The translations under genes and the position numbers were made by a program. The notes below the pieces were generated by a model, which saw only the letters and a list, made by a program, of their open reading frames with translations, did not search any database and had not been told where the DNA came from. A DNA stretch of 64,000 nt from a bacterium (lineage in GTDB: Bacteria > Zhuqueibacterota > Zhuqueibacteria > Oleimicrobiales > Geothermoviventaceae), in NCBI GenBank assembly GCA_028275345.1, contig JAPWUV010000003.1, positions 124,001 to 188,000 on the forward strand, given 5' to 3'. This document shows, one piece after another, positions 46,610-54,962 of this stretch. Numbering within the stretch: the first letter of the stretch is position 1; every line of letters starts with the position of its first letter.

Positions 46610-47830
46610 TTGAGGCGAGCGAACACACTGATGCCCGCCGCGGGGTTGGTGGCGCTGCTGCTTGGGCTATCGGGATGGCAGCTGCGCCGCGGCGAGGAGG
46701 ACTGGCGCCGACTTCACGAGCGGTGTGTCGTCGCGGACGGCCACAACGATGTCCTCTTGCGTGTCCTGCAGGGCTACGACCTCACCCTCCGCCACAAAGA
46801 GGGCCATATAGACTTGCCGAGGCTCCGGGAAGGAGGGATGGATCTCGTGTTCTTCGCCTGCTTCCCGTCGCCTCAATACGTCTCAAGGGGCCCCGACGAC
46901 CCAGACAGCTGCGCCTACGTGGTCCGAAGGATGATGGAGGCGCTCAGAAAAGTGGCGAAGAGGGTCCCGGACCAGCTCGCCGTCGTCACCTCGGGTAGTG
47001 AGGCGGAGGAAGTGATCCGGAGCGGGCGGATCGCCGCAGCCATCGGTGTGGAGGGTGGCCATGCCATCCAAAATAGCCTGGATACCTTGGAGGCCCTCTA
47101 TCGGCTTGGCGCTCGCTACCTGACGCTGACGTGGGTGACTTCCACCGATTGGGCCACCTCAAGCAGCGACGAAAGCTCTGGCAAAGCGCTTCGTTTCCGC
47201 GGGCTCACGGAGTTCGGCAAGGCGGTCGTCCGCCGGATGAACGAATTGGGGATGCTGGTGGACGTGAGCCACGTCGGGGAACGCACGTTTTGGGATGTGA
47301 TGGAAGTGTCCAGCGCGCCTGTGATCGCTTCGCACTCTTCCGTGTATGCGCTCTGCCCTGTGGATCGCAATCTGAAGGACGAGCAGATCCGGGCAATTGC
47401 CGAAAGAGGCGGGGTGGTGCTGATCAACTTCTACGCGGGATATCTGGATAGCCTGTACGATCGGAGGCGTCAGGGAGTCTTGGGACAGCACCGGGCCGAG
47501 CTCGACTCTCTGCGGCAGCATTACGGGACAGATTCGCCTCGCTTCCGGGCTCTGGCGGGAGAGCTTCTACGCCCCGAACTGGAGAAGATCCGGCCTCCGC
47601 TGGAGGTGCTGATCGACCATATCGACTACGTAGTACGGCTTGTGGGACCGGACTACGTCGGACTCGGTTCCGACTTTGACGGGATCAGCGTGACCCCTCA
47701 GGGCATCGATGACGCCGGCGACGTGCCGGCTATCACTCGTGCGCTTTTGAGGCGAGGCTACTCCGAGGAGAATATCTGCAAGATCCTTGGGGGGAATCTG
47801 TTGCGAGTGTTCCGGCGGGTTTGCGGGTGA
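46610..47830 (+). CDS. Membrane dipeptidase (peptidase family M19)
   Basis: A 406-residue zinc dipeptidase of the renal dipeptidase family. Metal ligands are visible in order: DGHND near residue 44, the bridging Glu in GVEGGHAIQ near 148, His in VDVSHVGE and VIASHSS, and Asp in GLGSDFDGI. An N-terminal hydrophobic segment (residues 9-20) suggests export or membrane anchoring. Substrates in this family are dipeptides, including D-amino-acid containing ones, and beta-lactams for some members. The TTG start has GGAGGATTACC upstream. It is 49 bases before the glycosylasparaginase gene; both act on small peptide or glycopeptide fragments. Confidence 0.93.
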   Translation: MRRANTLMPAAGLVALLLGLSGWQLRRGEEDWRRLHERCVVADGHNDVLLRVLQGYDLTLRHKEGHIDLPRLREGGMDLVFFACFPSPQYVSRGPDDPDSCAYVVRRMMEALRKVAKRVPDQLAVVTSGSEAEEVIRSGRIAAAIGVEGGHAIQNSLDTLEALYRLGARYLTLTWVTSTDWATSSSDESSGKALRFRGLTEFGKAVVRRMNELGMLVDVSHVGERTFWDVMEVSSAPVIASHSSVYALCPVDRNLKDEQIRAIAERGGVVLINFYAGYLDSLYDRRRQGVLGQHRAELDSLRQHYGTDSPRFRALAGELLRPELEKIRPPLEVLIDHIDYVVRLVGPDYVGLGSDFDGISVTPQGIDDAGDVPAITRALLRRGYSEENICKILGGNLLRVFRRVCG

Positions 47831-47879
47831 GTCCGGCCCTGCGGGGTCGCGGACGCTTGAGCAAGCAAAGGAGGGTCCG

Positions 47880-48929
47880 ATGGCACAGCTGAGTCGGAGA
47901 GATTTCCTCAAGGTCTCTGCGGCGGGGTTGACGCTTTCGGCGGCAGGCCCACTGGCGATAGTGGGCCAAGCTCCTCGGGAACCGATCCGTCCGAGACGTC
48001 CCGCGGTGGTCTGCAGTCGAGGCGAGTACTGGGGGCGCAAGGTGAATGAACCAGCGTGGGAGATCCTGCGCAGCGGCGGCAACGTGCTGGACGCGGTGAT
48101 CAAGGGGGCCGTGGTCGTGGAGTTGGACCCGGAAGACACGAGCGTCGGCTACGGGGGCCTCCCCAACGAGGAGGGGGAGGTTGAGCTGGACGCCTCGGTC
48201 ATGTATGGTCCCACGCACAATTGCGGAGCGGTGGCCGCATTGCGGCACATCAAGACCCCCTCGTTGGTGGCTCGCCTGGTCATGGAGCGTACTGACCACA
48301 TGATGCTGGTGGGAAAGGGCGCACTGAAGTTCGCCCTCGCTCATGGCTTCAAGAAAGAGAACCTGCTCACGGAAAAAGCCCGTCTCCAGTGGCTCAAATG
48401 GAAGGAGAATCTCAGTGACGAGGACGACTGGCTGCCTCCAGCCGATGGAAAGTACAGCGAGGGCGACCGTCCCACGGGGACGATCAATGTCCTCGGTGTG
48501 GACGCGGACGGGAATCTCGCCGGGGTGACCACCACCAGCGGTCTGGCGTTCAAGATCCCAGGGCGTGTGGGAGACTCGCCGATCATCGGCGCGGGGCTTT
48601 ACGTCGATAACGAGGTGGGGGCGGCCGGTGCTACCGGGCGCGGCGAGGAGGTGATTCGCATCTGCGGCAGTTTCTACGTGGTCTCGCTCATGCGGGCAGG
48701 CAAAACCCCGCAGGAGGCCTGCGAGCTGGCCTGCAAGCGGATCGTGGAGGTGAACCGCGGCCGGAAGATCGATTTCAACGACAAGTTCATCGCCCTGCGA
48801 AAGGACGGGCAGGTTGGTGTGGCCTCGATCCTCGGCTCTCCCGATCGCCCGCCCGAACTAGCGTTGTGGAATGAGGACGGCTTCCAGGTGATCAGAGGCA
48901 CCTATCTCTACGAGTATCCCAAGTCGTGA
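47880..48929 (+). CDS. Glycosylasparaginase-type Ntn hydrolase, Tat-exported
   Basis: A 349-residue N4-(beta-N-acetylglucosaminyl)-L-asparaginase family protein. A Tat signal (SRRDFLKVSAAGLTL) opens the protein. The autocleavage Thr is residue 201, in PTGTINVLGVDADG; after it come KIPGRVGDSPIIGAGLYVDN and GAAGATGRGEE, which hold substrate-binding Arg, Asp and Thr-Gly. Human and Elizabethkingia enzymes have Asp before the Thr, here it is Gly, as in a bacterial subgroup; autoprocessing may therefore differ. Expected product is aspartate plus the amino sugar from Asn-linked glycans. The ATG follows GGAGGGTCCG. Confidence 0.9.
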   Translation: MAQLSRRDFLKVSAAGLTLSAAGPLAIVGQAPREPIRPRRPAVVCSRGEYWGRKVNEPAWEILRSGGNVLDAVIKGAVVVELDPEDTSVGYGGLPNEEGEVELDASVMYGPTHNCGAVAALRHIKTPSLVARLVMERTDHMMLVGKGALKFALAHGFKKENLLTEKARLQWLKWKENLSDEDDWLPPADGKYSEGDRPTGTINVLGVDADGNLAGVTTTSGLAFKIPGRVGDSPIIGAGLYVDNEVGAAGATGRGEEVIRICGSFYVVSLMRAGKTPQEACELACKRIVEVNRGRKIDFNDKFIALRKDGQVGVASILGSPDRPPELALWNEDGFQVIRGTYLYEYPKS

Positions 48930-49011
48930 GAAGGGGGCGCGAGGCACGACTCCTGAGATACGAAGTGGATCCGGAGCTTGTGGAATCCAGGCTGACTCAT
49001 GGGGAGGCGAG

Positions 49012-50409
49012 GTGTCCATCGCGATCCATTTTCTCGGCGCAGTTCGGACGGTGACAGGATCGATGCTGGTGGTGGAGGCCGACGGGAGGCGGGTGCTAGT
49101 GGATTGCGGTCTTTTCCAAGGCCGCAGGCAAGAAGCGGAGCAGCGAAATCGCACCCTGCCGTTCGACCCGAGGTCCTTGGACGCCATGATCCTCACGCAC
49201 GCGCACATCGACCATAGCGGGAACATCCCCACGCTCGTCAAGTCGGGCTTCGAGGGGAACATCTTCTGTACCGCCGCAACGCGGGACCTCTGCAGCGTCA
49301 TGTTACGGGACTCGGCGCACGTGCAACAGAAAGACGCCGAGTTTGTGAACAAGAAGCACGCACGGAAAGGGCTCCCGCCCGTCCAGCCACTCTACAGCGT
49401 CGAAGACGCCACGCGGGCCATGGCGCAGTTCGTCGCTGTGGGGTACGAGCGCCGCTTCTTCGTGACGAAGGGGGTCACCGCTCGCTTCCGTCAGGCTGGG
49501 CACATTCTGGGCAGCGCCTCCGTCGAGCTGGAAGTGCATACCCCAACGCGCACGGTGCGGATCGGCTTCACGGGCGACCTCGGCCGGAAAGACGCCCCTA
49601 TCCTCCGCGATCCAGTGCCGGTGGAGAATGTGGACATTTTGGTGTGCGAAAGTACCTACGGGGCTCGGCTGCATGATCCCTACGACAAGGCGGCGGACCA
49701 ACTGGCCGAGGTGGTGAACCGTACGGTGGCTCGTCGGGGCAAGATCATCGTACCGGCTTTCTCCGTAGGAAGAACGCAGGAATTAATCTATTTCCTGCAC
49801 ATCCTCATGGAAGGAGGACGAATCCCAGAGATCCCCATCTACGTGGACAGTCCACTTTCCGTCAACGTCACGGAAGTTTTCCGCATGCACCCGGAGTGCT
49901 ACGACCGCGAGACGCTGGAATTTTTGGACCGACATGAGGATCCCTTCGGTTTTCGCCGGCTCCGGTACATCCGCGACGTTGAGGAGTCGAAGGCGCTCAA
50001 TGTGACGAGAGAGCCCTGCATGATCATCTCCGCCTCCGGGATGTGTGAAGCGGGGCGCATCCTCCATCATCTCGCCAATAACATCGAGAATGAGCGCAAT
50101 ACGATCCTGATCGTAGGCTACATGGCCCAGAACACCCTCGGCCGGAAGCTGGTGGAAAGATGGCAGGAGGTCAAGATCTTCGGGGAGCCGTATCGGTTGA
50201 AGGCTGAGGTGGTCGTGCTGAATGCCTTCAGCGCCCATGCCGACCGAGACGAGCTCACCGCCTACCTCGAAGCCTTGGCTCCACGGCCCGAACGGGTGTT
50301 TCTCGTGCACGGAGAGGAAGATCAGACCCTCGGTTTGGTGGAGCATCTCCAGCACCGGGGATTCGAGAATGTGGAGGCCCCCCACCAGGGAGAGGTGATG
50401 GAACTCTGA
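49012..50409 (+). CDS. Metallo-beta-lactamase fold RNase with beta-CASP domain
   Basis: A 465-residue CPSF/YsH-type nuclease. Motif 2 is LTHAHIDHSG near residue 58, and other MBL motifs include HILGSA, GFTGDLGR and CESTYGAR. The beta-CASP insertion (PAFSVGRTQELIYFL to SASGMCEAGRILHHL) precedes the RMMBL segment NAFSAHADRDEL and VHGEED. This group contains RNA endo- or exonucleases; no KH domain is present. The GTG start has GGGGAGGCGAG upstream and 82 bases separate it from the previous gene. It ends 24 bases from the convergent DUF4835 gene. Likely an RNA-processing enzyme of uncertain target. Confidence 0.92.
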   Translation: MSIAIHFLGAVRTVTGSMLVVEADGRRVLVDCGLFQGRRQEAEQRNRTLPFDPRSLDAMILTHAHIDHSGNIPTLVKSGFEGNIFCTAATRDLCSVMLRDSAHVQQKDAEFVNKKHARKGLPPVQPLYSVEDATRAMAQFVAVGYERRFFVTKGVTARFRQAGHILGSASVELEVHTPTRTVRIGFTGDLGRKDAPILRDPVPVENVDILVCESTYGARLHDPYDKAADQLAEVVNRTVARRGKIIVPAFSVGRTQELIYFLHILMEGGRIPEIPIYVDSPLSVNVTEVFRMHPECYDRETLEFLDRHEDPFGFRRLRYIRDVEESKALNVTREPCMIISASGMCEAGRILHHLANNIENERNTILIVGYMAQNTLGRKLVERWQEVKIFGEPYRLKAEVVVLNAFSAHADRDELTAYLEALAPRPERVFLVHGEEDQTLGLVEHLQHRGFENVEAPHQGEVMEL

Positions 50410-50433
50410 GGCGACGAGCTGAGCAGGAGGGGG

Positions 50434-51294
50434 TCACTCGAGGTGCTGCTTGTACGTGTCCGCGTGGTCGGGGTCCAGCTCCATCAAAGTGCGGAAGATG
50501 CTCTTATCTGCCGCATTGGCGAACAGATCGACAATCTCGATGTGGTGCGCGTCGAGGAACTTGTGACAAAAATCGTCCTTCGGGTCCTTCTCCAGCAAGG
50601 AGGCTAAGCGGCGCACCGCCTCGGCGACGTACTTGCGCGCCTGTTCGACGTCTTCCTCCTTGAGCGAAAGGCCGTAGAAATAGTAATCGACCATCTCCCG
50701 GAAGGGCCGGTGCTCATCGCTCAGGAGTTTCTTGGCGAGCTCGAGCCGCAGGTCCCATCCCTCATTGAACCGCCCGAGGCCGTAGCGGGCTTGTTGCGCG
50801 ATATCCAAGGCCTTTCGGTAATAAGGGGTGCCTGCAAGCGTACCGTACTTATCCAGTTCCCCTGCGATGATTAGGTAGACGTAGAAATCGATGAGCGCCG
50901 TCAGGGAGGTGAAGGCAGGCTCATTGTGCACTATTTGCTCGTTGGGATTGTAGGCGAAGCGGCAGCGCTTGTCGAAGTACTGGATATCGCTGTTGTTGGA
51001 CACGAGGATTTGAGCCCGGTACCGTTCTTCACTGCTGGAACTGATATCCTCCAACATCCACTGCATCTGCACCTGCACGGTGATATTGGCGTCCTCGAAC
51101 CAGGTGTGATCATTGATGTAACGCTCGATGCGGGCGCCAAAGTCGGCCAAGCGCTCTTGTTTCTCGAGAGGAAGGGTCTTGAGGATGGTGGTAACGCGGG
51201 CCTTCACCTCTTGGGCCTGGAGTGCCTTGCTGGACCAAACACAGGCGAGGCACAGCAGCATCTTTGCCGCTCTGGCGAATGCTCCTCGGACCAT
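50434..51294 (-). CDS. DUF4835-like exported protein
   Basis: A 286-residue protein with a signal peptide (core MLLCLACVWSSKALQAQ). The mature part begins EVKARVTTI and contains IERYINDHTWFEDANITVQVQ and LTALIDFYVYLIIAGELDKYG, a layout I recognise as DUF4835, a Bacteroidota-type periplasmic family of unknown function. The C-terminal third is helical with EEDVEQARKYVAEAVRRLASLL and resembles a repeat-like bundle. A strong promoter (TTGACA, 17, GATATT) lies at 51367-51339. The gene is single in its orientation, between convergent and divergent neighbours. Confidence 0.7.
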   Translation of the reverse strand: MVRGAFARAAKMLLCLACVWSSKALQAQEVKARVTTILKTLPLEKQERLADFGARIERYINDHTWFEDANITVQVQMQWMLEDISSSSEERYRAQILVSNNSDIQYFDKRCRFAYNPNEQIVHNEPAFTSLTALIDFYVYLIIAGELDKYGTLAGTPYYRKALDIAQQARYGLGRFNEGWDLRLELAKKLLSDEHRPFREMVDYYFYGLSLKEEDVEQARKYVAEAVRRLASLLEKDPKDDFCHKFLDAHHIEIVDLFANAADKSIFRTLMELDPDHADTYKQHLE

Positions 51295-51338
51295 CCGATC
51301 CCTCCCGACACTCGCTCCTCACCGCTTTTTTCGAGCTA

Positions 51339-51367
51339 AATATCACGAATTGGTGCAAGAATGTCAA
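51339..51367 (-). promoter_or_regulatory. Promoter of the DUF4835-like gene
   Basis: On the minus strand an exact TTGACA (51367-51362), 17 bases, then GATATT (51344-51339) preceded by TG one base away. The -35 overlaps the upstream alternative start (51361) of the divergent gene, which supports the downstream ATG at 51379 for that gene. Confidence 0.6.
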
Positions 51368-51378
51368 GAGGATCAGGT

Positions 51379-52218
51379 ATGCGGGGAAGGGGAGCCTGCC
51401 TCACAGCCCTCGCCCTGCTCTTCGCCCTGGACGTCGATGCCTGGGCAGCGGGCGAAGCCGTCGGATTGGGAGCCTCCCTGCTGGGGAGAGGATTAGTGCC
51501 GCATCTCTGGACACCGGAGCCCGCCTCATGGGTCTGGAGCCCCGCCATTCTGGATTCGCGGGACGGGCTTGGATTCGAGGCCGGGCAGGTATGGCTTTAC
51601 GGATTGCCGGAGCTCTCCATCCGGGCGCTTGGCATTGGGACGGGTGTGGGCCGGGTGGGAGTGGGAGCCTGGGTGAGCCATTTCGGTTGGGAGGCGTACC
51701 GCGAGTCCGATGGACTGATGGCCATTTCCACGGGCCGAGGCTACTTGCGGATCGGCGGTAGCCTCCTGATCTCCCATACTTCATTCCACAACTATGGGAA
51801 CCGCACCTACTGGGGCTACAGGCTGGGTAGCCTCGTCGGTCTCCAGCGAAACTTGCGTTTATGCGTCAGCTCGGCTGGTCCGCTGTACCACCGGGCCGAG
51901 TCGATCGGTCGAGAGACTTCCATCGGACTTGGGTGGAGACGTGGGTCGAATCTCTTTGCGGCTGTGGCGCTCGTCAAGCAGGCGGGCTTTCCGGTAGAAT
52001 GGCGGGCCGGGTTGGAGTACTCTCCCTGGGGACCCCTGCTTCTCCGCGGAGGTCTGACCGGGGCTCCGGAAAGGATCACCCTCGGTTTTGCCATTAACGT
52101 TCGGCGGCTGCGGCTGAATTATGCTTTCGTCAATCATGCGAGCCTTGGCGGTAGTCACGCGGTAGGCTTCGAACTCGTGCCAGGCAGGTGGCCGGACGAC
52201 ACGCCACGGGGGAGGTAA
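51379..52218 (+). CDS. Predicted outer-membrane beta-barrel protein, unknown function
   Basis: A 279-residue protein with a signal peptide (LTALALLFALDVDAWA). The mature sequence is composed of alternating short amphipathic strands rich in Gly, Tyr, Trp and Arg, for example LRIGGSLLISHT and LRLNYAFVNH, with HAVGFEL near the C-terminus; the overall look is of a 12-16-strand barrel similar to PorV/PorQ-type proteins. I do not recognise a specific family. The ATG at 51379 follows AGAGGATCAGGT. It ends 3 bases before the HhH outer-membrane gene, so the two probably form one operon and may act together. Confidence 0.6.
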   Translation: MRGRGACLTALALLFALDVDAWAAGEAVGLGASLLGRGLVPHLWTPEPASWVWSPAILDSRDGLGFEAGQVWLYGLPELSIRALGIGTGVGRVGVGAWVSHFGWEAYRESDGLMAISTGRGYLRIGGSLLISHTSFHNYGNRTYWGYRLGSLVGLQRNLRLCVSSAGPLYHRAESIGRETSIGLGWRRGSNLFAAVALVKQAGFPVEWRAGLEYSPWGPLLLRGGLTGAPERITLGFAINVRRLRLNYAFVNHASLGGSHAVGFELVPGRWPDDTPRGR

Positions 52219-52221
52219 GAG

Positions 52222-54099
52222 ATGCGCATCGAAAAAGGAAGGCAGTTCTCCACGGCACTGTGGGGATTGGCACCGGCAATCCTCTTCGGGTGCGGTGAAG
52301 CGCTTGCAATTGGCCAGGATACCCTTCGCTTGGAGACGTTGATGGAATCCCTCCAGGAACAGGCCGGATTGGTGGATACTTGGACCGACCTCGAATACCT
52401 CATGGCAAACCCTGTGGACCTGAACGCATCGGAGCCGGAAGACCTTCTGAGGGTCCCTTTCCTTCGGTCGGACGTTGTGGACTCGATCCTCGCGTTCCGG
52501 ATGCGCTCCGGCAGGCTGCGGGATCTGCGGGAACTTGTCGCCAGAGGCTGGCTCTCAGAGGAAGAGCTGCAGTCCGTCCGCCCCTTCCTTCGGTTGGGCC
52601 ATTCCCCAAAGAACGGAGCCGAGCTGCGACTCCGCTACCGTTTGCCTCCGGAGCCCGGTCCTCCTGCAGGGGTCTACTCCCGTTTTTCCGCCCGCTTGGG
52701 TGGCGGGCTGCAGCTCGGGTGGGTCACGGAACGCGACATCGGGGAGGAGCGCTGGGATGACTTCCGCACGGCCGCCCTGTCCTGGATGCCCAAAGGCAGC
52801 CTCCGGGTTCTGGTGGGGGACTATTGGATGCGCCTTGGGCAAGGGCTTCTGTTCGCGGGGCCATACGCTTCGAGGCCGGGTGTGGCTTTCTCCGCCTTGT
52901 TTCGGAAGCGAGATGAAATCGGGCCCTACCTTTCCACCTCGGAGTGCTGGCCGCTGCGCGGCGCCGCCGTTCTGGGCCAGACCCCAACGGTTTCTGCCCT
53001 TGTGTTTGGATCATACATCTACAGGGACGGCGTGTGGGATGCGCAAGCCGGTTTGCCCATCTGGGACCTGGACGGTTACCACAGAACGGCGAGCGAGCTC
53101 CGTCGGCGGGCGGGTCTGCGCGAGTGGATAGTGGGGACCCGAGTCCATGGGAGAAAAGGGATCTTTCGCGCCATGGGCCTGACGTTCGCTCGCACGGAGG
53201 TTTCGGACAGGTGGGAGCCTGTAGCCCACAGAGCGGGGGTGTCGGCGTTTGGTCTCGATTGGTACCGGCGTCTGCCCGGCGCCGTTTGGTTTGGAGAAAT
53301 CGCCGGCACGAGTGAGGATCCGTGCGGTGTCATCACCGGACTTTACCTTGCGGGAAGGACCCATGAGCTTCTTCTGGTGGGACACCGCACCCCGCGGGAC
53401 GGGATGCGGTGGTTCCGCGCCAATTCTTTCGCCCTTGCCGATGAGCTACCCGAGGCGGGACTGTGTCTGGCAGGCTCCTGGAAGATCGGGCGCTCTCAGG
53501 TCGGGCTGGTCTTTTCCCAGCGCCATCCCTCGCAGGTAGAGGGGCCGTCATGGGCCAGCGCGGAACGGCTCTGGTTCGCCGAAATCTCGGTCCGACGAGG
53601 GATTCGCCTGCAGATTCGAGCGCAAGAGAAGCTGCGCACGGCAAGACAATCCTATCGGGATGCGGCGGGACGTTCCTGGGAGCGCACGGAGTCCGCCATG
53701 CGCCGGTCTTTTCGGGCGGAGATCGAGGCGAGATCCGGTCCCATTGGCATGCGGTGTCGGGTGGAACCTGTTTGGATCGGAGACGTCACGTGGAGAAACC
53801 CGCACGGGCTGCTCCTGATTCAGGAATTGGCGGTGCAACCCGCGAGGCAATGGGACGTCAGGCTCAGGATTTCACGGGGCGACGTCCGCCACACCTGGGC
53901 TGCTGTCTACGCTTACGAGCCGGACGTGCCTGGCACCTTCTACCTGCGCAGTTTCACCGGGCAGAGGGAACAGATCGTGACCCTCGTCCAAGTGCAACTG
54001 GCGTCGATGAGTTTCTCCACCAAGATTTCCTGGGTGCGCGACCTCGGGAGTTCGACCTCGGACCAGAGCATCTCCTGCCAGCTGGACTGGTCGATGTAG
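52222..54099 (+). CDS. Helix-hairpin-helix protein with predicted outer-membrane barrel
   Basis: A 625-residue protein. A signal-like hydrophobic segment (about residues 11-29) is followed by a ComEA-like helix-hairpin-helix unit at about 55-115: NPVDLNASEPEDLLRVPFL and LRDLRELVARGWLSEEELQ, the pattern of tandem HhH motifs. From about 135 to the end the sequence looks like a large beta-barrel, with repeated short strands and aromatic girdles such as LLVGHRTPRDGMRWFRAN and CQLDWSM. HhH domains usually contact DNA, so DNA handling at the surface is possible, but the domain may serve protein contact. GGGGGAGGTAAG precedes the ATG. Confidence 0.75.
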   Translation: MRIEKGRQFSTALWGLAPAILFGCGEALAIGQDTLRLETLMESLQEQAGLVDTWTDLEYLMANPVDLNASEPEDLLRVPFLRSDVVDSILAFRMRSGRLRDLRELVARGWLSEEELQSVRPFLRLGHSPKNGAELRLRYRLPPEPGPPAGVYSRFSARLGGGLQLGWVTERDIGEERWDDFRTAALSWMPKGSLRVLVGDYWMRLGQGLLFAGPYASRPGVAFSALFRKRDEIGPYLSTSECWPLRGAAVLGQTPTVSALVFGSYIYRDGVWDAQAGLPIWDLDGYHRTASELRRRAGLREWIVGTRVHGRKGIFRAMGLTFARTEVSDRWEPVAHRAGVSAFGLDWYRRLPGAVWFGEIAGTSEDPCGVITGLYLAGRTHELLLVGHRTPRDGMRWFRANSFALADELPEAGLCLAGSWKIGRSQVGLVFSQRHPSQVEGPSWASAERLWFAEISVRRGIRLQIRAQEKLRTARQSYRDAAGRSWERTESAMRRSFRAEIEARSGPIGMRCRVEPVWIGDVTWRNPHGLLLIQELAVQPARQWDVRLRISRGDVRHTWAAVYAYEPDVPGTFYLRSFTGQREQIVTLVQVQLASMSFSTKISWVRDLGSSTSDQSISCQLDWSM

Positions 54100-54317
54100 T
54101 GCGGATAGGCGAGAGGCGCCGTCGGTGGGCCCGTGTTCTGAGTACTGACTGTCTGGGCCAATGCTGAACGAACGACTTCGATGGCGGGCGGAGGGGCGTC
54201 GTACGGTTTTCGCTGGCGGAAAGCCGGCGCCGCGCAAGGTCCGGGCTTGTCGGGACGGTGCGGCCGAGGGCTACTTGCATCCTCCAAGCCGTGTTCCTGC
54301 GGAGGTGAGAATCTCGT

Positions 54318-54348
54318 TTGAATCGGGTTGTGGCGATTCGTATATTTG
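54318..54348 (+). promoter_or_regulatory. Promoter of the DUF6913-like/GGDEF pair
   Basis: TTGAAT (54318-54323), a 17-base spacer and TATATTTG (54341-54348). One of the strongest promoter matches; transcription would start about 27 bases before the ATG at 54380, which argues against the longer open frame beginning at 54161. The 54100-54317 interval shows no gene. Confidence 0.7.
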
Positions 54349-54379
54349 TCAAGGCCCTAAGTTCGGACGGGTACGAGAG

Positions 54380-54955
54380 ATGAAACCACTCTATGAAATC
54401 GGTTGGCGCTACCTGGCTTTGATTGCGAGACAGGGGGCGGAGCGCCTTGAATGGCGAGGATCGCTGGCCGTGTCGCCCGGTCGCGTGCTCCTCTGCTTGC
54501 CAGACGACTACGAGCGGTTCCTCACGGCCTGGCGCGTCATACTGGATCTGGGTTTGGACCGGGGGCGCCTGATCCTGGTTGGGCCACGGGCTTTCTTGCA
54601 AGGGATGGGTCGGGCCGAAGGAGAGAAGAGGCTAGCGTACGAGCCGAAGGATGTCAACGCCTTCGGCCTGGCCAAAGGTCATCTAATCCGCCAGGTTGGA
54701 CAGCTGCATCCGGCAGTGGCGGTGGACCTGAACGGCGGCGAGAAGCCTTTTCCGGTGCATCTGAGTCTGCGTTGTGGTGCACCGGTCCGCGCCGGATTCG
54801 GCGGGTTCCCTGGAGCGCGGTTCTACAATTTCGTGGTGCGCCCTGCGGAGGGCACGAGCTTCGAAGAGAACGTGGCTGCGCTGTTCACGTACATGGGGAT
54901 CGTTTCCGATCCCTTGCTCCGGAAGCCGGTAAATGCGGCCGAGGGACTCGTTTGA
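54380..54955 (+). CDS. Small protein resembling DUF6913/GT9-like fold
   Basis: A 191-residue protein without signal peptide. Its layout (RVLLCLPDDYERFLTAWRVIL, then RGRLILVGP, AVAVDLNGGEKPFPVHLSL, GAPVRAGFGGFPGARFYNFVV) recalls the N-terminal half of heptosyltransferase-like GT9 proteins and the short DUF6913 family of Bacteroidota, where a DLN/DLH block precedes AP-R-G. No C-terminal donor-binding half is present, so catalysis is unlikely by itself. It ends 7 bases before the GAF-GGDEF gene. The resemblance is by eye and the function unknown. Confidence 0.55.
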   Translation: MKPLYEIGWRYLALIARQGAERLEWRGSLAVSPGRVLLCLPDDYERFLTAWRVILDLGLDRGRLILVGPRAFLQGMGRAEGEKRLAYEPKDVNAFGLAKGHLIRQVGQLHPAVAVDLNGGEKPFPVHLSLRCGAPVRAGFGGFPGARFYNFVVRPAEGTSFEENVAALFTYMGIVSDPLLRKPVNAAEGLV

Positions 54956-54962
54956 GGGAAGC

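Noticed and set aside
54161-54379. N-terminal extension of the DUF6913-like protein
   Set aside because: A strong promoter lies inside it at 54318-54348 and predicts a transcript start downstream of the extended start.
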